Shown here piece by piece: positions 1 through 8,146 of a DNA stretch of 64,000 nt. This stretch comes from Streptosporangium canum. Its GTDB lineage: Bacteria > Actinomycetota > Actinomycetes > Streptosporangiales > Streptosporangiaceae. A program made the translations under genes and the position numbers. The notes beneath the pieces were generated by a model. That model was given only the letters and a program-made list of their open reading frames with translations. It was not told the DNA's origin and did no database searches. Location of the stretch: assembly GCF_900113865.1 (NCBI RefSeq), contig NZ_FOQY01000032.1:1-64000 (forward strand). Reading direction: 5' to 3'. Positions within the stretch are counted from its first letter, which is position 1, and the number at the start of each line of letters is the position of its first letter.

Positions 1-1
1 C

Positions 2-181
2 GGCGTCGGGGTTCTCGCCCTGCTGTGGACCCCGTTCCTGTTCTGGTGGACGCTGCCGCACCCCGGCATGACCGTGACCGGACGTCTGCTCGTCGGGTTC
101 ATCTACCTGCCGCTGGTGGCGTGGGCCCCGCTCCTCGCCGCCGTCACGCTTTCCTACCAGCGCCGCCGAACCGGCCCATGA
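2..181 (+). CDS. C-terminal end of an unidentified membrane protein (partial)
   Basis: The window opens inside a reading frame of 59 codons that ends at a TGA at 179-181. It encodes two hydrophobic stretches (around LWTPFLFWWTLP and LVGFIYLPLVAWAPLLAAV) followed by a short basic tail (YQRRRTG), the usual shape of the last membrane helices of an integral membrane protein with a cytoplasmic C-terminus. The N-terminal part lies outside the window, so the family cannot be named. Confidence 0.55.
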   Translation, partial: GVGVLALLWTPFLFWWTLPHPGMTVTGRLLVGFIYLPLVAWAPLLAAVTLSYQRRRTGP

Positions 182-629
182 TGCGGCGGAACGGTGGTCG
201 GCGTCATCTCCCTGCCCGACGGCCGGCTGTCGCCAACGAGTGTCCGGTTGTTCCCGATGGGCCTTGACCAGGCTCCTCCTTCGGGCGGTTTCGCCCGAGT
301 CCCGTGGCCACGGGGCAGGGGAGGGGCTGCCCGCCCACCAGGAGGTTCCGTGGCCGTGTGTCCGGACTCGCACGGTGGGCGGTCAGAGTTCCTGGTGGCC
401 GTCCACGCGCCTGGATGGGAGGTCTTCCGGTGTTCGTGTATCGCGGAGATATAGGGATTGCCCGCTCTGTCCGCGTACGCGAAGTTATTTGCGGATTGAT
501 GTGGTAATAGCGGCACAATTAGCTTATATATCGAATTTAGTGGAGATCTTTACGAATAGGGCGAGTTTAAATTAGCCTTGCCGCTGGAGCCGTCACCTTC
601 CACGGACCGAGCTGGAGTCCAGCGCCCTC
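182..629. other. Intergenic region with hairpin and AT-rich promoter-like stretch
   Basis: No convincing gene: the frames here lack family-like composition and ribosome sites. A 7-bp hairpin (TCGGGCG/CGCCCGA, loop GTTT) lies at 281-298 and could help end upstream transcription, although no T-run follows. Bases about 440-580 are much richer in A/T than the rest of the window and probably hold the promoter of the gene starting at 630. Confidence 0.5.
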
Positions 630-2729
630 ATGACCCATCCGTTACCCACGCCCTCGCCCACCTCCCAGCCGCCCCCCGCCGTCCGACCGGCCGCTCAGCG
701 CCCCGGTGACCCCCAGGCGCCACCCCCCGCCGAACCTTCCCCCAGCTCCCTGCCCACCCCGACCTCCTCCACCCCGGCCCAGGGAGTGGACGGCGAGTAT
801 TCGGGGATCGACCCCGCTCTGATGGACGACTTCGAGCGGGGACTCGGCCGGGCACAGGACGCACTCGGCCGGAACGAGCCGCAGATCCGCCGGGCCCTGC
901 AGCAGCTCGACCTGGACACCTCGGGGCTGAGCGTCCTGCGCGAGATGCAGAGCTGGATCGGGACCAGCCGCCCCGACCTGCGGCGCCGTAGCGACACGAT
1001 CCGCGCCGAGCGCACGGAGTGGGGAGCCACCTCCACCGTTCCCGGCGGGCTGGCCGCCTTCGACGAGGCCCTGTACGGCAAGGCCGCCCACGACCCCGAC
1101 GTCTACGCCGCGGTCGCCAGGCTGGCCGAGACCGCCGAGAGCGGCAAGGTCGACGGGAAGACCCTGGCGGAGTTGGAGAAGCGGACGGGGAACGCGACGT
1201 TCGCCACCGCGCTGATGAACGCGATGGGCGCGGCGGCGTTCCGCGCGCTGATGACGTCGACCGTGGGGCGCAAGGGCGACAAGAAGGCGGAGCGGCTGCA
1301 GGCCGCCCTCGGCAAGACGCTGGGCACGGCGAGTTCACGGCTGAGCGCCGCCTGGCGCGACGAGCTCACTTCCGGCCTCACCCCCGGATGGCAGGAGCGG
1401 GAGTACCGCGCGATCGCGGTGGCACTGAAAAACGGCACTTTCAACACCGCCTTTCTGCTGGCGGTCGCCAAAAAGATCGACGCCTGGGATCGCACGCCGT
1501 ATCCCCCCGGTACGAACTCGCTCGTCATGGTGCCTCTCATGGAGGCGCTCGCCCGGGATCCTGCGGCTGCTCAGGACTTCTTCGCGGGTGACCCAACCGC
1601 ACTGAAGCACTTCCTGACCGAGTGGAGCATGAGCGACGGAGGTGAGGCCTTGGGCAAGGCGCTGGAGGCCGCGATGCTCACCTTCCGCGATCACGACGGC
1701 TCACCGGAGAAGCCTTCGCGCGGTTACCTGTCGGCCAAGCTGGCCTCGGAGCTCGTGCATCTGGAGGCCAAGCGGATCGAGGCGGGCGATTCCATCGAAC
1801 CGTTCCTGAAGCCCGTCACCGTCGGCCGTATCCTCGCCGGTTACATCAGTGACATTAACTACGCCGCTCAGAAAGTTACTGACATCACTGCACCTGGAGT
1901 TCGGGGTGCCGATAGCCCCAGCGTGCCGGGACGGGACCCCTGGGGAGCGCAGTTCAGCAGGGAGGAACTGCGCGGGGTGATGAAGAAGGCGTTCGCAGAC
2001 TCCAAAGCGTTCGCCCCCGTTCTGGTCGCCCAGACGGCGTTCACCAGCTGGCTTCTCGACCATGGTGCTGCAGAGATGGCTGCTGGGCGAGGCGATGGCA
2101 CACTCCTGACCAATGGGAAGCAGGTGGGGGCGGGCTTCGGCATGATCACTGATGCAGCCGGTCTTGCCAAGATCGAGGAGGGCAAGGAACTGGACGAGGC
2201 GCAGGCGCGGAACATGAAGGTGCTTATGGCGGTGGTCAACACCGGACTCGCCATCCCACAGACGGGGGCCTGGCCGATTGTGGCCGGTGTCACAGGGGCG
2301 TGGACCGGCCAGGTCGAGGACATGGCTAAGGGAGACGCGGAGACCAAAGCCCGTAGTGAAGCCAACGCCGCCGTCGACCAGACCCGTGCCCTTGTGCACG
2401 ACCTCACCGCTCGGGCCATGCTCAAGCACGGAGTGTTCGGCTCAGCCGAGCCCGCTGCCGTGACCCACCCCTGGGCCTCGCTGGAAGACCTGAAAAAGGG
2501 AGACGATCCCCGTGACAACCCCAACAACTTCCTCAAGGACGACGGCCGGATGCTTATGACCATGGACGAGATGATCGACAAAACGGCCGCTAACAGCACC
2601 GACAAGTACCGGCGCGTCGAGGCCTACGAACGGTGGCTCTACCAAGGGCCGTCGGGAAAACCCTGGCGGGACGTTGAGAGCCCCCTGGATCGGGGCTTCT
2701 CCGATGGCTTCGCCCAGTACGGATCATGA
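630..2729 (+). CDS. Large hypothetical protein upstream of a WXG100-like gene
   Basis: A 699-aa protein of unknown function. Residues 1-50 are a proline/serine-rich disordered stretch with no signal peptide. The rest is largely helical and soluble, with a patch near residues 520-550 (VNTGLAIPQTGAWPIVAGVTGAW) that could be a short hydrophobic segment. The C-terminus reads like members of actinobacterial families (for example DUF6571-like) found beside WXG100 genes, but that assignment is from memory and weak. It is the first gene of a unit with the lipoprotein (ATGA overlap at 2726) and the small WXG100-like gene at 3333. This suggests a role linked to a type VII-secreted or toxin-like partner. 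Confidence 0.6.
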   Translation: MTHPLPTPSPTSQPPPAVRPAAQRPGDPQAPPPAEPSPSSLPTPTSSTPAQGVDGEYSGIDPALMDDFERGLGRAQDALGRNEPQIRRALQQLDLDTSGLSVLREMQSWIGTSRPDLRRRSDTIRAERTEWGATSTVPGGLAAFDEALYGKAAHDPDVYAAVARLAETAESGKVDGKTLAELEKRTGNATFATALMNAMGAAAFRALMTSTVGRKGDKKAERLQAALGKTLGTASSRLSAAWRDELTSGLTPGWQEREYRAIAVALKNGTFNTAFLLAVAKKIDAWDRTPYPPGTNSLVMVPLMEALARDPAAAQDFFAGDPTALKHFLTEWSMSDGGEALGKALEAAMLTFRDHDGSPEKPSRGYLSAKLASELVHLEAKRIEAGDSIEPFLKPVTVGRILAGYISDINYAAQKVTDITAPGVRGADSPSVPGRDPWGAQFSREELRGVMKKAFADSKAFAPVLVAQTAFTSWLLDHGAAEMAAGRGDGTLLTNGKQVGAGFGMITDAAGLAKIEEGKELDEAQARNMKVLMAVVNTGLAIPQTGAWPIVAGVTGAWTGQVEDMAKGDAETKARSEANAAVDQTRALVHDLTARAMLKHGVFGSAEPAAVTHPWASLEDLKKGDDPRDNPNNFLKDDGRMLMTMDEMIDKTAANSTDKYRRVEAYERWLYQGPSGKPWRDVESPLDRGFSDGFAQYGS

Positions 2730-3325
2730 TGAGAAGACCGTTCGCCGTGATGACGGCGCTGGCCTGCGCCCTGGCCGTGTCGACGGCCTGCCGGAGCGAG
2801 GAGGTGAAGGTCGACCGCAGTCCGCTGCCGACGGTGGCCGCCCCTCCGTACCTCTGCGACCACATCCCGTTGAAGGCGGTGGAGCTGATGACCGGGGTGC
2901 GCAACCCGCTGGTCCGCGGCTCTTTTGACCTCACGCTTGCAGGAGGTCTCGGCGATGGAAGTTGCAACGTATATCAGCGAGATGGTGACCAGTGGAAGGT
3001 GTTGCACGTCGGTCTTACTCCCGGGGGATATCCGGGAGAGATCAAAGAGCAGCTCGAAGACGGCGCCTCATCGCTGCCAGAAGTCGTCCCCGGTGCCATC
3101 GGCTTCTATTTCAAGGACAAGAACAGCAAGAACAACGCCGCATACGCGATGCTCGTACGCGGCAAAGCGGAGATCAACATCCAACTGGAGATAGGCGTCG
3201 CGGGGCGCGACAACGCCGCCGATGTGCTGGCGTTGATGAAACTGATCGCGCCGAAGCTGCTCACCGATGCCAGCGCTCCGTCCGCGACGACCCCGTCTCC
3301 CTCCCCGTCCCCGACGAAGGGGTGA
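2726..3325 (+). CDS. Putative lipoprotein
   Basis: A 199-aa protein with an N-terminal hydrophobic segment (MTALACALAVSTAC, after MMRRPFAV) ending in a cysteine, so it is probably exported and lipid-modified. The lipobox (S-T-A-C) is loose and a type I signal peptide cannot be excluded. The mature part is followed by a Thr/Ser/Pro-rich tail (TTPSPSPSPTKG). Its start overlaps the stop of the preceding gene by 4 nt, and the next small gene begins 7 nt after its stop, so the three are probably cotranscribed. No enzymatic motif is visible; it may be the surface-anchored member of the unit. Confidence 0.65.
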   Translation: MMRRPFAVMTALACALAVSTACRSEEVKVDRSPLPTVAAPPYLCDHIPLKAVELMTGVRNPLVRGSFDLTLAGGLGDGSCNVYQRDGDQWKVLHVGLTPGGYPGEIKEQLEDGASSLPEVVPGAIGFYFKDKNSKNNAAYAMLVRGKAEINIQLEIGVAGRDNAADVLALMKLIAPKLLTDASAPSATTPSPSPSPTKG

Positions 3326-3332
3326 TCAGGCC

Positions 3333-3635
3333 GTGGCCGAGATGGTGCCCAACCCGCTCTATGAGGCGTTGGGGGATGCCCTGCGGAGGGTCGAGCCGTT
3401 GGTCCAGGAGATCGAGAAGGACGTCGAAGCGCCGTACCGGCAGTTTCACTCGGGCAAGGTGTGGACGGGGCCGGCCGCCAAGCGGTTCGACGAACAGCTC
3501 GCCAACTATCGCACGCGTGCCCGCGGCTCGGGGGAGAAGATCCTGTCCGACCTGCGCCAGACGCTGGCCCGCACGCCGCGCCAGGTGAGTGAGCAGGAGG
3601 CCAGGATGATCAGAAGCAGGTACGGCCTGTCCTGA
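3333..3635 (+). CDS. WXG100-like small helical protein
   Basis: A 100-aa protein read from GTG 3333, 7 nt after the lipoprotein stop; a second in-frame start (ATG 3342) is possible. It is predicted to be a helix-turn-helix hairpin, with WTGPAAKRFDEQL at the turn, matching the W-x-G...F/A layout of WXG100 (ESAT-6-like) proteins, which are usually about 100 aa. Such proteins are secreted by type VII systems or serve as N-terminal modules of polymorphic toxins. No secretion machinery is in the window. An upstream extension of the frame to 3267 would overlap the lipoprotein and is not supported. Confidence 0.7.
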   Translation: MAEMVPNPLYEALGDALRRVEPLVQEIEKDVEAPYRQFHSGKVWTGPAAKRFDEQLANYRTRARGSGEKILSDLRQTLARTPRQVSEQEARMIRSRYGLS

Positions 3636-3645
3636 CGGGGTCAGG

Positions 3646-4230
3646 TTACTTCGGGCGCAGCGAGGTGAGCAGCAGGTCGGCGAAGTGCTCTCCGACCTCG
3701 GCGCCGGAGAGCGCGCCCTCCGCGCTGTACCAGGTGCCCAGGTGGTGGACCGAGCCGAAGAAGAAGTCGACGACCATCTCGGCGGGGGTGTCGGCCCTGA
3801 AGACGCCCTCGCGCTGGCCCTCGGTGACGAGGTCGCGGAAGCGCTCGTGATAGCGGCGGCGTTCGGCGCGGACGCTCTTGCGGGTGTCGGGGGCGAGCAG
3901 GTGCATGGAGCGGAAGAAGATCTTGGAGTCGTCCAGGTTCTCCACCGTGGTCAGCACGACGTCGGCGGCGGCGGCGTGGAGGCGTTCGGCCACCGGACCC
4001 GGTCCGTCGGCGAGCAGGGTGAGCCGCTCCATCTGCATGCGCAGCACGCGGCCGTAGATCTCGTGGAGCAGGTCGTCCTTGGAGTCGAAGTAGTGGTACA
4101 TGGCGCCCTTGGTGACGCCGGCCGCCGCTACGATCTCCTGCACCGAGGTGCTCTCGAAGCCCCGGTCGGCGAACAGGCGGGTGGCCTCGCCGATCAGGCG
4201 CTGCCGTACCGGCTCCTTGTCGTGCGTCAT
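3646..4230 (-). CDS. TetR/AcrR family transcriptional regulator
   Basis: A 194-aa regulator read from ATG 4230 (MTHDKEPVRQ); a longer start at 4260 would run into the operator. Residues about 8-55 form the TetR helix-turn-helix (FESTSVQEIVAAAGVTKGAM followed by YHYFDSKDDLL), and the rest is a ligand-binding domain. The sequence resembles TetR members of lipid or acyl-CoA metabolism, but the ligand is not deducible. It converges on the WXG100-like gene. A perfect inverted repeat at 4261-4274, 31 nt upstream of the start, suggests autoregulation; the divergent NERD gene may also be affected. Confidence 0.85.
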   Translation of the reverse strand: MTHDKEPVRQRLIGEATRLFADRGFESTSVQEIVAAAGVTKGAMYHYFDSKDDLLHEIYGRVLRMQMERLTLLADGPGPVAERLHAAAADVVLTTVENLDDSKIFFRSMHLLAPDTRKSVRAERRRYHERFRDLVTEGQREGVFRADTPAEMVVDFFFGSVHHLGTWYSAEGALSGAEVGEHFADLLLTSLRPK

Positions 4231-4260
4231 CTGTCCCCCATGGTGTGGTGCGGCAAGCAT

Positions 4261-4274
4261 ACCGACTGGTCGGT
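4261..4274. promoter_or_regulatory. Probable TetR operator
   Basis: ACCGACTGGTCGGT is a perfect inverted repeat (ACCGAC, 2 nt, GTCGGT) just upstream of the TetR start. This architecture and core are typical for TetR-family autoregulatory sites, so it is the likely binding site of the 3646-4230 product. Confidence 0.7.
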
Positions 4275-4416
4275 CAAATCGATGGCAGGTATCTGGGTTG
4301 TGTTATTTCCATCACCTTTGGATGCCTGGAGCCCCTGCTTGGGTATTTCATGATTGAGGGATCTTCAGCGTCGCAGATCCGCCTCACTGCCACCAATCGA
4401 CTCTGGGGGGTTCGCT

Positions 4417-5178
4417 GTGTCCGGCGGATCAATCTACGTGACGCCCGACGACCAGGTGCACGGCCTGTCACCCCAGGTCATGTACGAGCAGTTCTGGATC
4501 AAGGAAGCCGATCAGCGCCGCAAGGCGCGCGCGGTCAAGGCCGCGGTCGGCCTGGTCGTGGGCATCCTGCTCGCCTACCGCTTCGACCTGCCCAGCCCTC
4601 CGGTGATCGGGATCGCGGCCGGCCTGCTGGTCGGCGCCGCCGACATGTTCTGGGCCTGGCACTCCTACGAGGCCACCGCCGTCTGGCGAGGCAGGCGTCG
4701 GGGCGAGACCATCACCGGCAAGCTGCTCCGCCGCAAGCTCCGCAAGCACGGCTACCACATCCTCGACGGCCGCGCCGTGCCCGGACAGGCGTCGATCGAC
4801 CACCTCGTCATCGGCCCCGGCGGCATCTGGGTGGTCGACAACGAGGCATGGGACCCCGACACCGAGATCGCCCGGTACGGCGAGCGGCTGTTCCTCGGTG
4901 AGAAGTACGGCTCGAAGGTGGCCAAGGCGCTCGTCGACGCCTCCGAGTCGCTGGCCGCCGTGCTCTCCAAGGAGTCCGGCATCCCCGTCACGATCGAACC
5001 GCTGCTCGCCGTACACGGCGGGGAGCTGCGGCGGACGGTCACCGCCGAGGGGCTCACCCTGCTCAAGCCGCGCCTGGTGGCGCGCTGGATCATACGCGGG
5101 CCGCGCGCGGAGTTCGACGGGGACCAGGTGGAGCTGCTCGCCCGCACCGCCGCCCGGGTGCTGCGCCGGATGAGCTGA
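4417..5178 (+). CDS. NERD-domain membrane protein
   Basis: A 253-aa protein read from GTG 4417, preceded by a G-rich ribosome site (GGGGGG, 4405-4410); the frame is open further upstream to 4354. Residues about 45-85 contain two hydrophobic segments (AAVGLVVGILLAYRF and PVIGIAAGLLVGAADMFW). A nuclease-related (NERD) domain follows: GYHILDGRAVPGQASIDHLV then IGPGGIWVVDNEAWDPDTEI. The conserved Asp of the ASIDHLV strand is present, but the usual E/D-x-K of an active nuclease reads NEAW, so catalysis is doubtful. NERD proteins are thought to act in DNA processing or stress; role here unknown. Confidence 0.75.
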   Translation: MSGGSIYVTPDDQVHGLSPQVMYEQFWIKEADQRRKARAVKAAVGLVVGILLAYRFDLPSPPVIGIAAGLLVGAADMFWAWHSYEATAVWRGRRRGETITGKLLRRKLRKHGYHILDGRAVPGQASIDHLVIGPGGIWVVDNEAWDPDTEIARYGERLFLGEKYGSKVAKALVDASESLAAVLSKESGIPVTIEPLLAVHGGELRRTVTAEGLTLLKPRLVARWIIRGPRAEFDGDQVELLARTAARVLRRMS

Positions 5179-5331
5179 CCGGCCCGATCCGCCGTGCCGT
5201 ACGGCGGCCGGGGCATGCCAGGGGCCTTCATCCGGACCGGACCGATCCACCGGGAGCGGGCCGGGCGGCAGCACGCCGGCGCGAGTCGGCCTGGGGGACG
5301 GTGCCTGCCAAGGCCGCGGCGTGAGGGTGTC

Positions 5332-5385
5332 GGTTCACGGCCGCCCTGTCTCTGGCTTGGTTCACGGCTGCCCTATCCCTGGCTT
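5332..5385. repeat. Tandem 27-bp direct repeat (2 copies)
   Basis: Two adjacent 27-bp units (5332-5358 and 5359-5385), both starting GGTTCACGG and ending CTGGCTT, differ at three positions. They lie immediately before the inverted repeat at 5389 and upstream of the nucleotidyltransferase partner gene. They could be iterons, regulator sites or simple slippage products. Confidence 0.7.
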
Positions 5386-5388
5386 AAG

Positions 5389-5436
5389 GGCTCTTCGGTT
5401 TTGAGAGGGATGTTCAACCCTCAAAATCGAAGAGCC
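5389..5436. repeat. Near-perfect inverted repeat, possible MITE or IS-end scar
   Basis: GGCTCTTCGGTTTTGAGAGGG (5389-5409; 21 bp, split here as GGCTCTTCGG + TTTTGAGAGGG) faces CCCTCAAAATCGAAGAGCC (5418-5436) across 8 nt. The outer 16 bp of each arm differ at one position. GGCTCTTC at both outer ends resembles ISL3-family termini (from memory). It ends 15 nt before the ATG of the next gene, so a hairpin controlling that gene is an alternative. No matching 8-bp target duplication is seen outside it. Confidence 0.6.
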
Positions 5437-5451
5437 ACTAACGTGATACTC

Positions 5452-5844
5452 ATGAAGCGCGTCCAGCAGTACCAAGCGGCCTCTGTCGCAGTGCTTGCGG
5501 GCTGGCTGACCGATCATCCTGACGAGGAGACACGCTGGCGCCTGGTCGCCGAGTTCCTGGAGGAGTACCGGCACGAGCCGCCTGTGGTCCGACTTGCTCT
5601 GTTGTCTCCAGAGCCCTCCAGCGTGGGAGACCCGCACTGGGACGTCTTTCTTGCCGCGCTCGCCGAGCATCTCGCCGCGAAGGACGGTCATGCCGGCCCC
5701 CCCTGGACTGAATCACGGCGACTCCGCCAGTTCTGGTTCCCGTTCAACACCCCCGCAGCCCGCGTCGACGCGTTCGTTCACGCACCGGCCTCATTCCGTC
5801 GCCGTGGAGTCTTCATCCACCCCCAAGAGCTGGAGGTCGCATGA
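5452..5844 (+). CDS. Small partner of a nucleotidyltransferase (possible antitoxin-like protein)
   Basis: A 130-aa protein read from ATG 5452 (MKRVQQYQAASV); GTG 5443 is an alternative. Features include LAGWLTDHPDEETRWRLVAE, a central WDVFLAALAEHLAA and a C-terminal RRRGVFIHPQELEVA. To my recollection this protein is regularly found just upstream of DUF6036/AbiEii-type nucleotidyltransferase genes, and its stop overlaps (ATGA, 5841-5844) the start of such a gene. That gene is now split by a transposon. It may be the partner that controls the nucleotidyltransferase, but no biochemical role is established from sequence. Confidence 0.65.
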   Translation: MKRVQQYQAASVAVLAGWLTDHPDEETRWRLVAEFLEEYRHEPPVVRLALLSPEPSSVGDPHWDVFLAALAEHLAAKDGHAGPPWTESRRLRQFWFPFNTPAARVDAFVHAPASFRRRGVFIHPQELEVA

Positions 5845-5876
5845 ACGATGCGCCTCTGCTTGATCGGGCTGCGATC
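5841..5876 (+). pseudogene. 5' fragment of transposon-split nucleotidyltransferase gene
   Basis: Twelve codons (MNDAPLLDRAAI) start inside the stop of the preceding gene and end exactly at the left end of the inserted element. Joined to GAG at 9119, after removing one copy of the 10-bp duplication, the frame continues without interruption into the fragment at 9119-9610, giving a 175-aa protein. Confidence 0.85.
5867..5876. repeat. Target-site duplication, left copy
   Basis: GGCTGCGATC directly precedes the left terminal repeat at 5877 and is repeated exactly at 9109-9118. Ten base pairs fits the 8-10 bp duplications of ISAs1-family transposition. Confidence 0.88.
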
Positions 5877-7356
5877 CAGGGCCCCGGCGTTGATTCGCTA
5901 TGTCCAGTTCCGGCATGTTGATCAGATGTTGTAGACGGCGAATGCGGCATCGCGGTCGAGGAGGTCGCGGCGGGCGTGGGCGATGTTGGCTCGATCGGCC
6001 AGACGCATGGTGCTGATCGCCAGATTCCGGAAGCCGGCCAGCGCTCTGGGCGCGGTCCCGGTCCTGACCTGGGAGTGATCCTCCCGGAAAGTTACGTCGC
6101 GGACCCAGTGGAGACGATTTTCCACTCCCCAGCGCGCCTGCTCGTAATGGTTGAGGTGAGCGGGCCCGGCCAGGCCGGTGATGCCGTACACGATCTCTTT
6201 GCCGGTCCAGATGCCGTCCAGGTCGCCGACGTCGCGGCGGAGCCGGAAGGCTTGGCGGGCACCGGGGAACAGCGTGTCGCCGGCTTGGGCGGTGCGGATG
6301 GTCCGGCGTTCGGTACGGCCGTGCCCGTGATCGTCGTCGATGGCGGTGCTCTGGGTCCAGTCGGCGTCCGGACCCGACAGCAGGATCTGGGCGGCGGCAC
6401 GGGCCAGCGGCTGATTGCGCTTCACCATGAGGACGTAGTGGGCGTTCGGCTGCTCGGTGATCAGGTGGGCGGTGGTCTTGGTGGTGTGCAGCGCGTCCAG
6501 GGTCAGCACCATCCCGGCCACGTCAAGGCGCTCCAGCAGCGTGCGGGCGGCCGGTCCCTCGCCTCGTTTGCCGGCGACCTGGCACTGGCCCAGGATCACC
6601 CCTTGCCCGTGGCTGATCGCCCCGACCAGGAAGACGCGCCCGCCGTCGCCGGTTCTGGCGCCCCGGCAGGCCTTGCCGTCGAGGGCGACGCCGGGCAGGA
6701 GTCTGGCAGGGGCGGGATCAGTGAGCCGCCGCCGGGCCGTGCGGCGCTGCTCCCGCTCGGCGGGCCCGGGTGTGTCGGGGATCTGCGGCACGGGTGCCTC
6801 TCGGCGGACGACATCGGTCACATATCCGCTGATCGCCGCATCCAGCATGTCGGCGTCCAACTCGGCCAGGACCCGGCGGAAGGTCCGTTCGCTGGGGACG
6901 GTGAAGCAGCCGGTGAACGGATCACGGTAGGCGCCCAACCGCTGAAGCACCTGCTGGGAGGTCCGGGCGGCCCACTGCCGGATCGCCGCGACGCTGTCGC
7001 CGCCGACCGCGAGCGTCGCGCACGCGGTCAACGTCAAGATGACCACCAGCGGATGCCGTAGCCCGCACGCCGAGCGCTGGTCTGGCACCGCCGCCAACCG
7101 GCGTATCAGCGCCGATTCCACCACGACCGGGTCGGCTGTCAGCTCCGCTTCCCACAACGCCAGGTCGGTGAGCTGGTCAAGAAGGGGGACCAAGCAGGAG
7201 CCGGTCGGGGAAGATGGGGACACGAGCGCGACTCCTGTGACGATCTTCGGATGAGAGACCTGAAAGATCACCAGAAGTCGCGCTCTTTTGCATTCCACCT
7301 GCCGAAACCCTCAACCGCGCCATACCGCATCAGAACTCAAGAACGCCGGGGCCCTG
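5877..7356 (-). mobile_element. ISAs1-family insertion sequence
   Basis: A 1,480-bp element with perfect 15-bp terminal inverted repeats (5877-5891 and 7342-7356), beginning CAGGG as ISAs1 ends do. It contains one transposase gene on the minus strand with an intact DDE set. Because no duplication flanks its inner end, it probably last moved as the left part of the larger composite unit. Confidence 0.87.
5922..7298 (-). CDS. ISAs1 family transposase
   Basis: A 458-aa DDE transposase, apparently intact. An N-terminal domain (HPLVVILTLTACATLAVGGD, then SVAAIRQWAA) is typical of ISAs1/H-repeat proteins. The catalytic Asp residues are in VALDGKACRGA and LTLDALHTT, and the Glu probably lies in WGVENRLHWVRDVTFRED. 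It is somewhat longer than usual; an internal GTG at 7223 (VSPSSPTG) would give 433 aa and may be the real start. It would act on the CAGGGCCCC termini of this IS and of the MITE at 8952. Confidence 0.92.
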   Translation of the reverse strand: MECKRARLLVIFQVSHPKIVTGVALVSPSSPTGSCLVPLLDQLTDLALWEAELTADPVVVESALIRRLAAVPDQRSACGLRHPLVVILTLTACATLAVGGDSVAAIRQWAARTSQQVLQRLGAYRDPFTGCFTVPSERTFRRVLAELDADMLDAAISGYVTDVVRREAPVPQIPDTPGPAEREQRRTARRRLTDPAPARLLPGVALDGKACRGARTGDGGRVFLVGAISHGQGVILGQCQVAGKRGEGPAARTLLERLDVAGMVLTLDALHTTKTTAHLITEQPNAHYVLMVKRNQPLARAAAQILLSGPDADWTQSTAIDDDHGHGRTERRTIRTAQAGDTLFPGARQAFRLRRDVGDLDGIWTGKEIVYGITGLAGPAHLNHYEQARWGVENRLHWVRDVTFREDHSQVRTGTAPRALAGFRNLAISTMRLADRANIAHARRDLLDRDAAFAVYNI

Positions 7357-7410
7357 ATCGGGGCAGGCGCGTGAGGTGTGCGAAGCACCTCTTGCTGTTG
7401 CGATGCTTGT

Positions 7411-7434
7411 GTGGCGACGCGGCTACGTCGCCAC
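7411..7434. terminator. Hairpin between IS end and cargo genes
   Basis: GTGGCGACG (7411-7419) and CGTCGCCAC (7426-7434) form a perfect 9-bp stem with a 6-nt loop, 23 bp downstream of the cargo operon stop on the minus strand. A second hairpin (GAGGTG/CACCTC, 7373-7391) lies beyond. Neither has a T-run, so termination is inferred. Confidence 0.45.
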
Positions 7435-7456
7435 ATATCCCTGTTGCAATTTACGG

Positions 7457-8146
7457 CTACATGGAATAACGGGGATCTTTGCTGCTCATGTAGATCTTGA
7501 AAGCCTCACGTATCTTCTCTCTCAAGCCTCTAACCTGAGGGTTGCCGGGGATCACACTGTGTTCCCAAAGGCGCCCCTTATGGCTGAGGTACCTCTTGAC
7601 AGTTCCCGAGGTGGAGTTCGATACAAAGGTCGGTCTTGCCTTTTCGCCCAAATCCGTGCCCAGCCCTTGAAAGCTTCGCGCTAGATCAAGCGGAAGATTG
7701 CTAGAGTAAAACTTACATTCGATGGCGAGAATGCAGTTACGGGCTTTGGGCGCGACACGCGCGGACCTACTCTGGTTTGCCTCATCTTGCGTGAGAACAA
7801 GTACGTCGCATTCGTGAAGCACTCCCGAGCTTCCCTGAACTTGTACGCCTACATGGACCTCAAGCGGGGGAGCGATGGACCCGAACTCGACTACTGCGTG
7901 CGTATAGGCGTGGGCTCTTGAATACAGTTGTCCCGGACTGGTCCTAAAGATCAGATTAGACGTCTTATTCCCGTCCACGTCTTCATAGTGTAGTGAAGCT
8001 CCTCTCTGAAGTGCTTCGTCCACGACGAGCGCGAAGACGTAGCCCTCATACAAATCGCCGACTGCCGAGGCGGATTTGTATGAGATTCTCCCGGCACCTC
8101 GGAGATGAGCGCGTAGTTCACGGAGGAGATCCTTCTCGGAGGTCAT
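7457..8146 (-). CDS. Cargo protein with PD-(D/E)XK nuclease-like motif
   Basis: A 229-aa protein, second of two overlapping cargo genes. The order of residues fits the restriction-endonuclease-like fold: a Glu in an N-terminal helix (VGDLYEGYVFALVVDEAL), an Asp at the strand HECDVLVLT, then Glu-x-Lys in CILAIECKFYS followed by an Arg/Gln-bearing helix (LDLARSFQGL). I do not recognise a named family. Base composition is lower in G/C than the flanking chromosome, supporting foreign origin. Carried by a transposon with a partner gene, it may be a small restriction or anti-phage module, but a structural or regulatory non-catalytic role is possible. Confidence 0.6.
   Translation of the reverse strand: MTSEKDLLRELRAHLRGAGRISYKSASAVGDLYEGYVFALVVDEALQRGASLHYEDVDGNKTSNLIFRTSPGQLYSRAHAYTHAVVEFGSIAPPLEVHVGVQVQGSSGVLHECDVLVLTQDEANQSRSARVAPKARNCILAIECKFYSSNLPLDLARSFQGLGTDLGEKARPTFVSNSTSGTVKRYLSHKGRLWEHSVIPGNPQVRGLREKIREAFKIYMSSKDPRYSM

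Noticed and set aside
154..575. Several overlapping open frames of 60-120 codons on both strands after the first partial gene
   Set aside because: They have no ribosome site, no recognisable domain and overlap each other; long open frames arise by chance in GC-rich DNA.
7342..7356. Inner IS end as proof of a separate IS insertion
   Set aside because: No copy of GGCTGCGATC or other duplication flanks this end; the only clean duplication brackets the larger unit.
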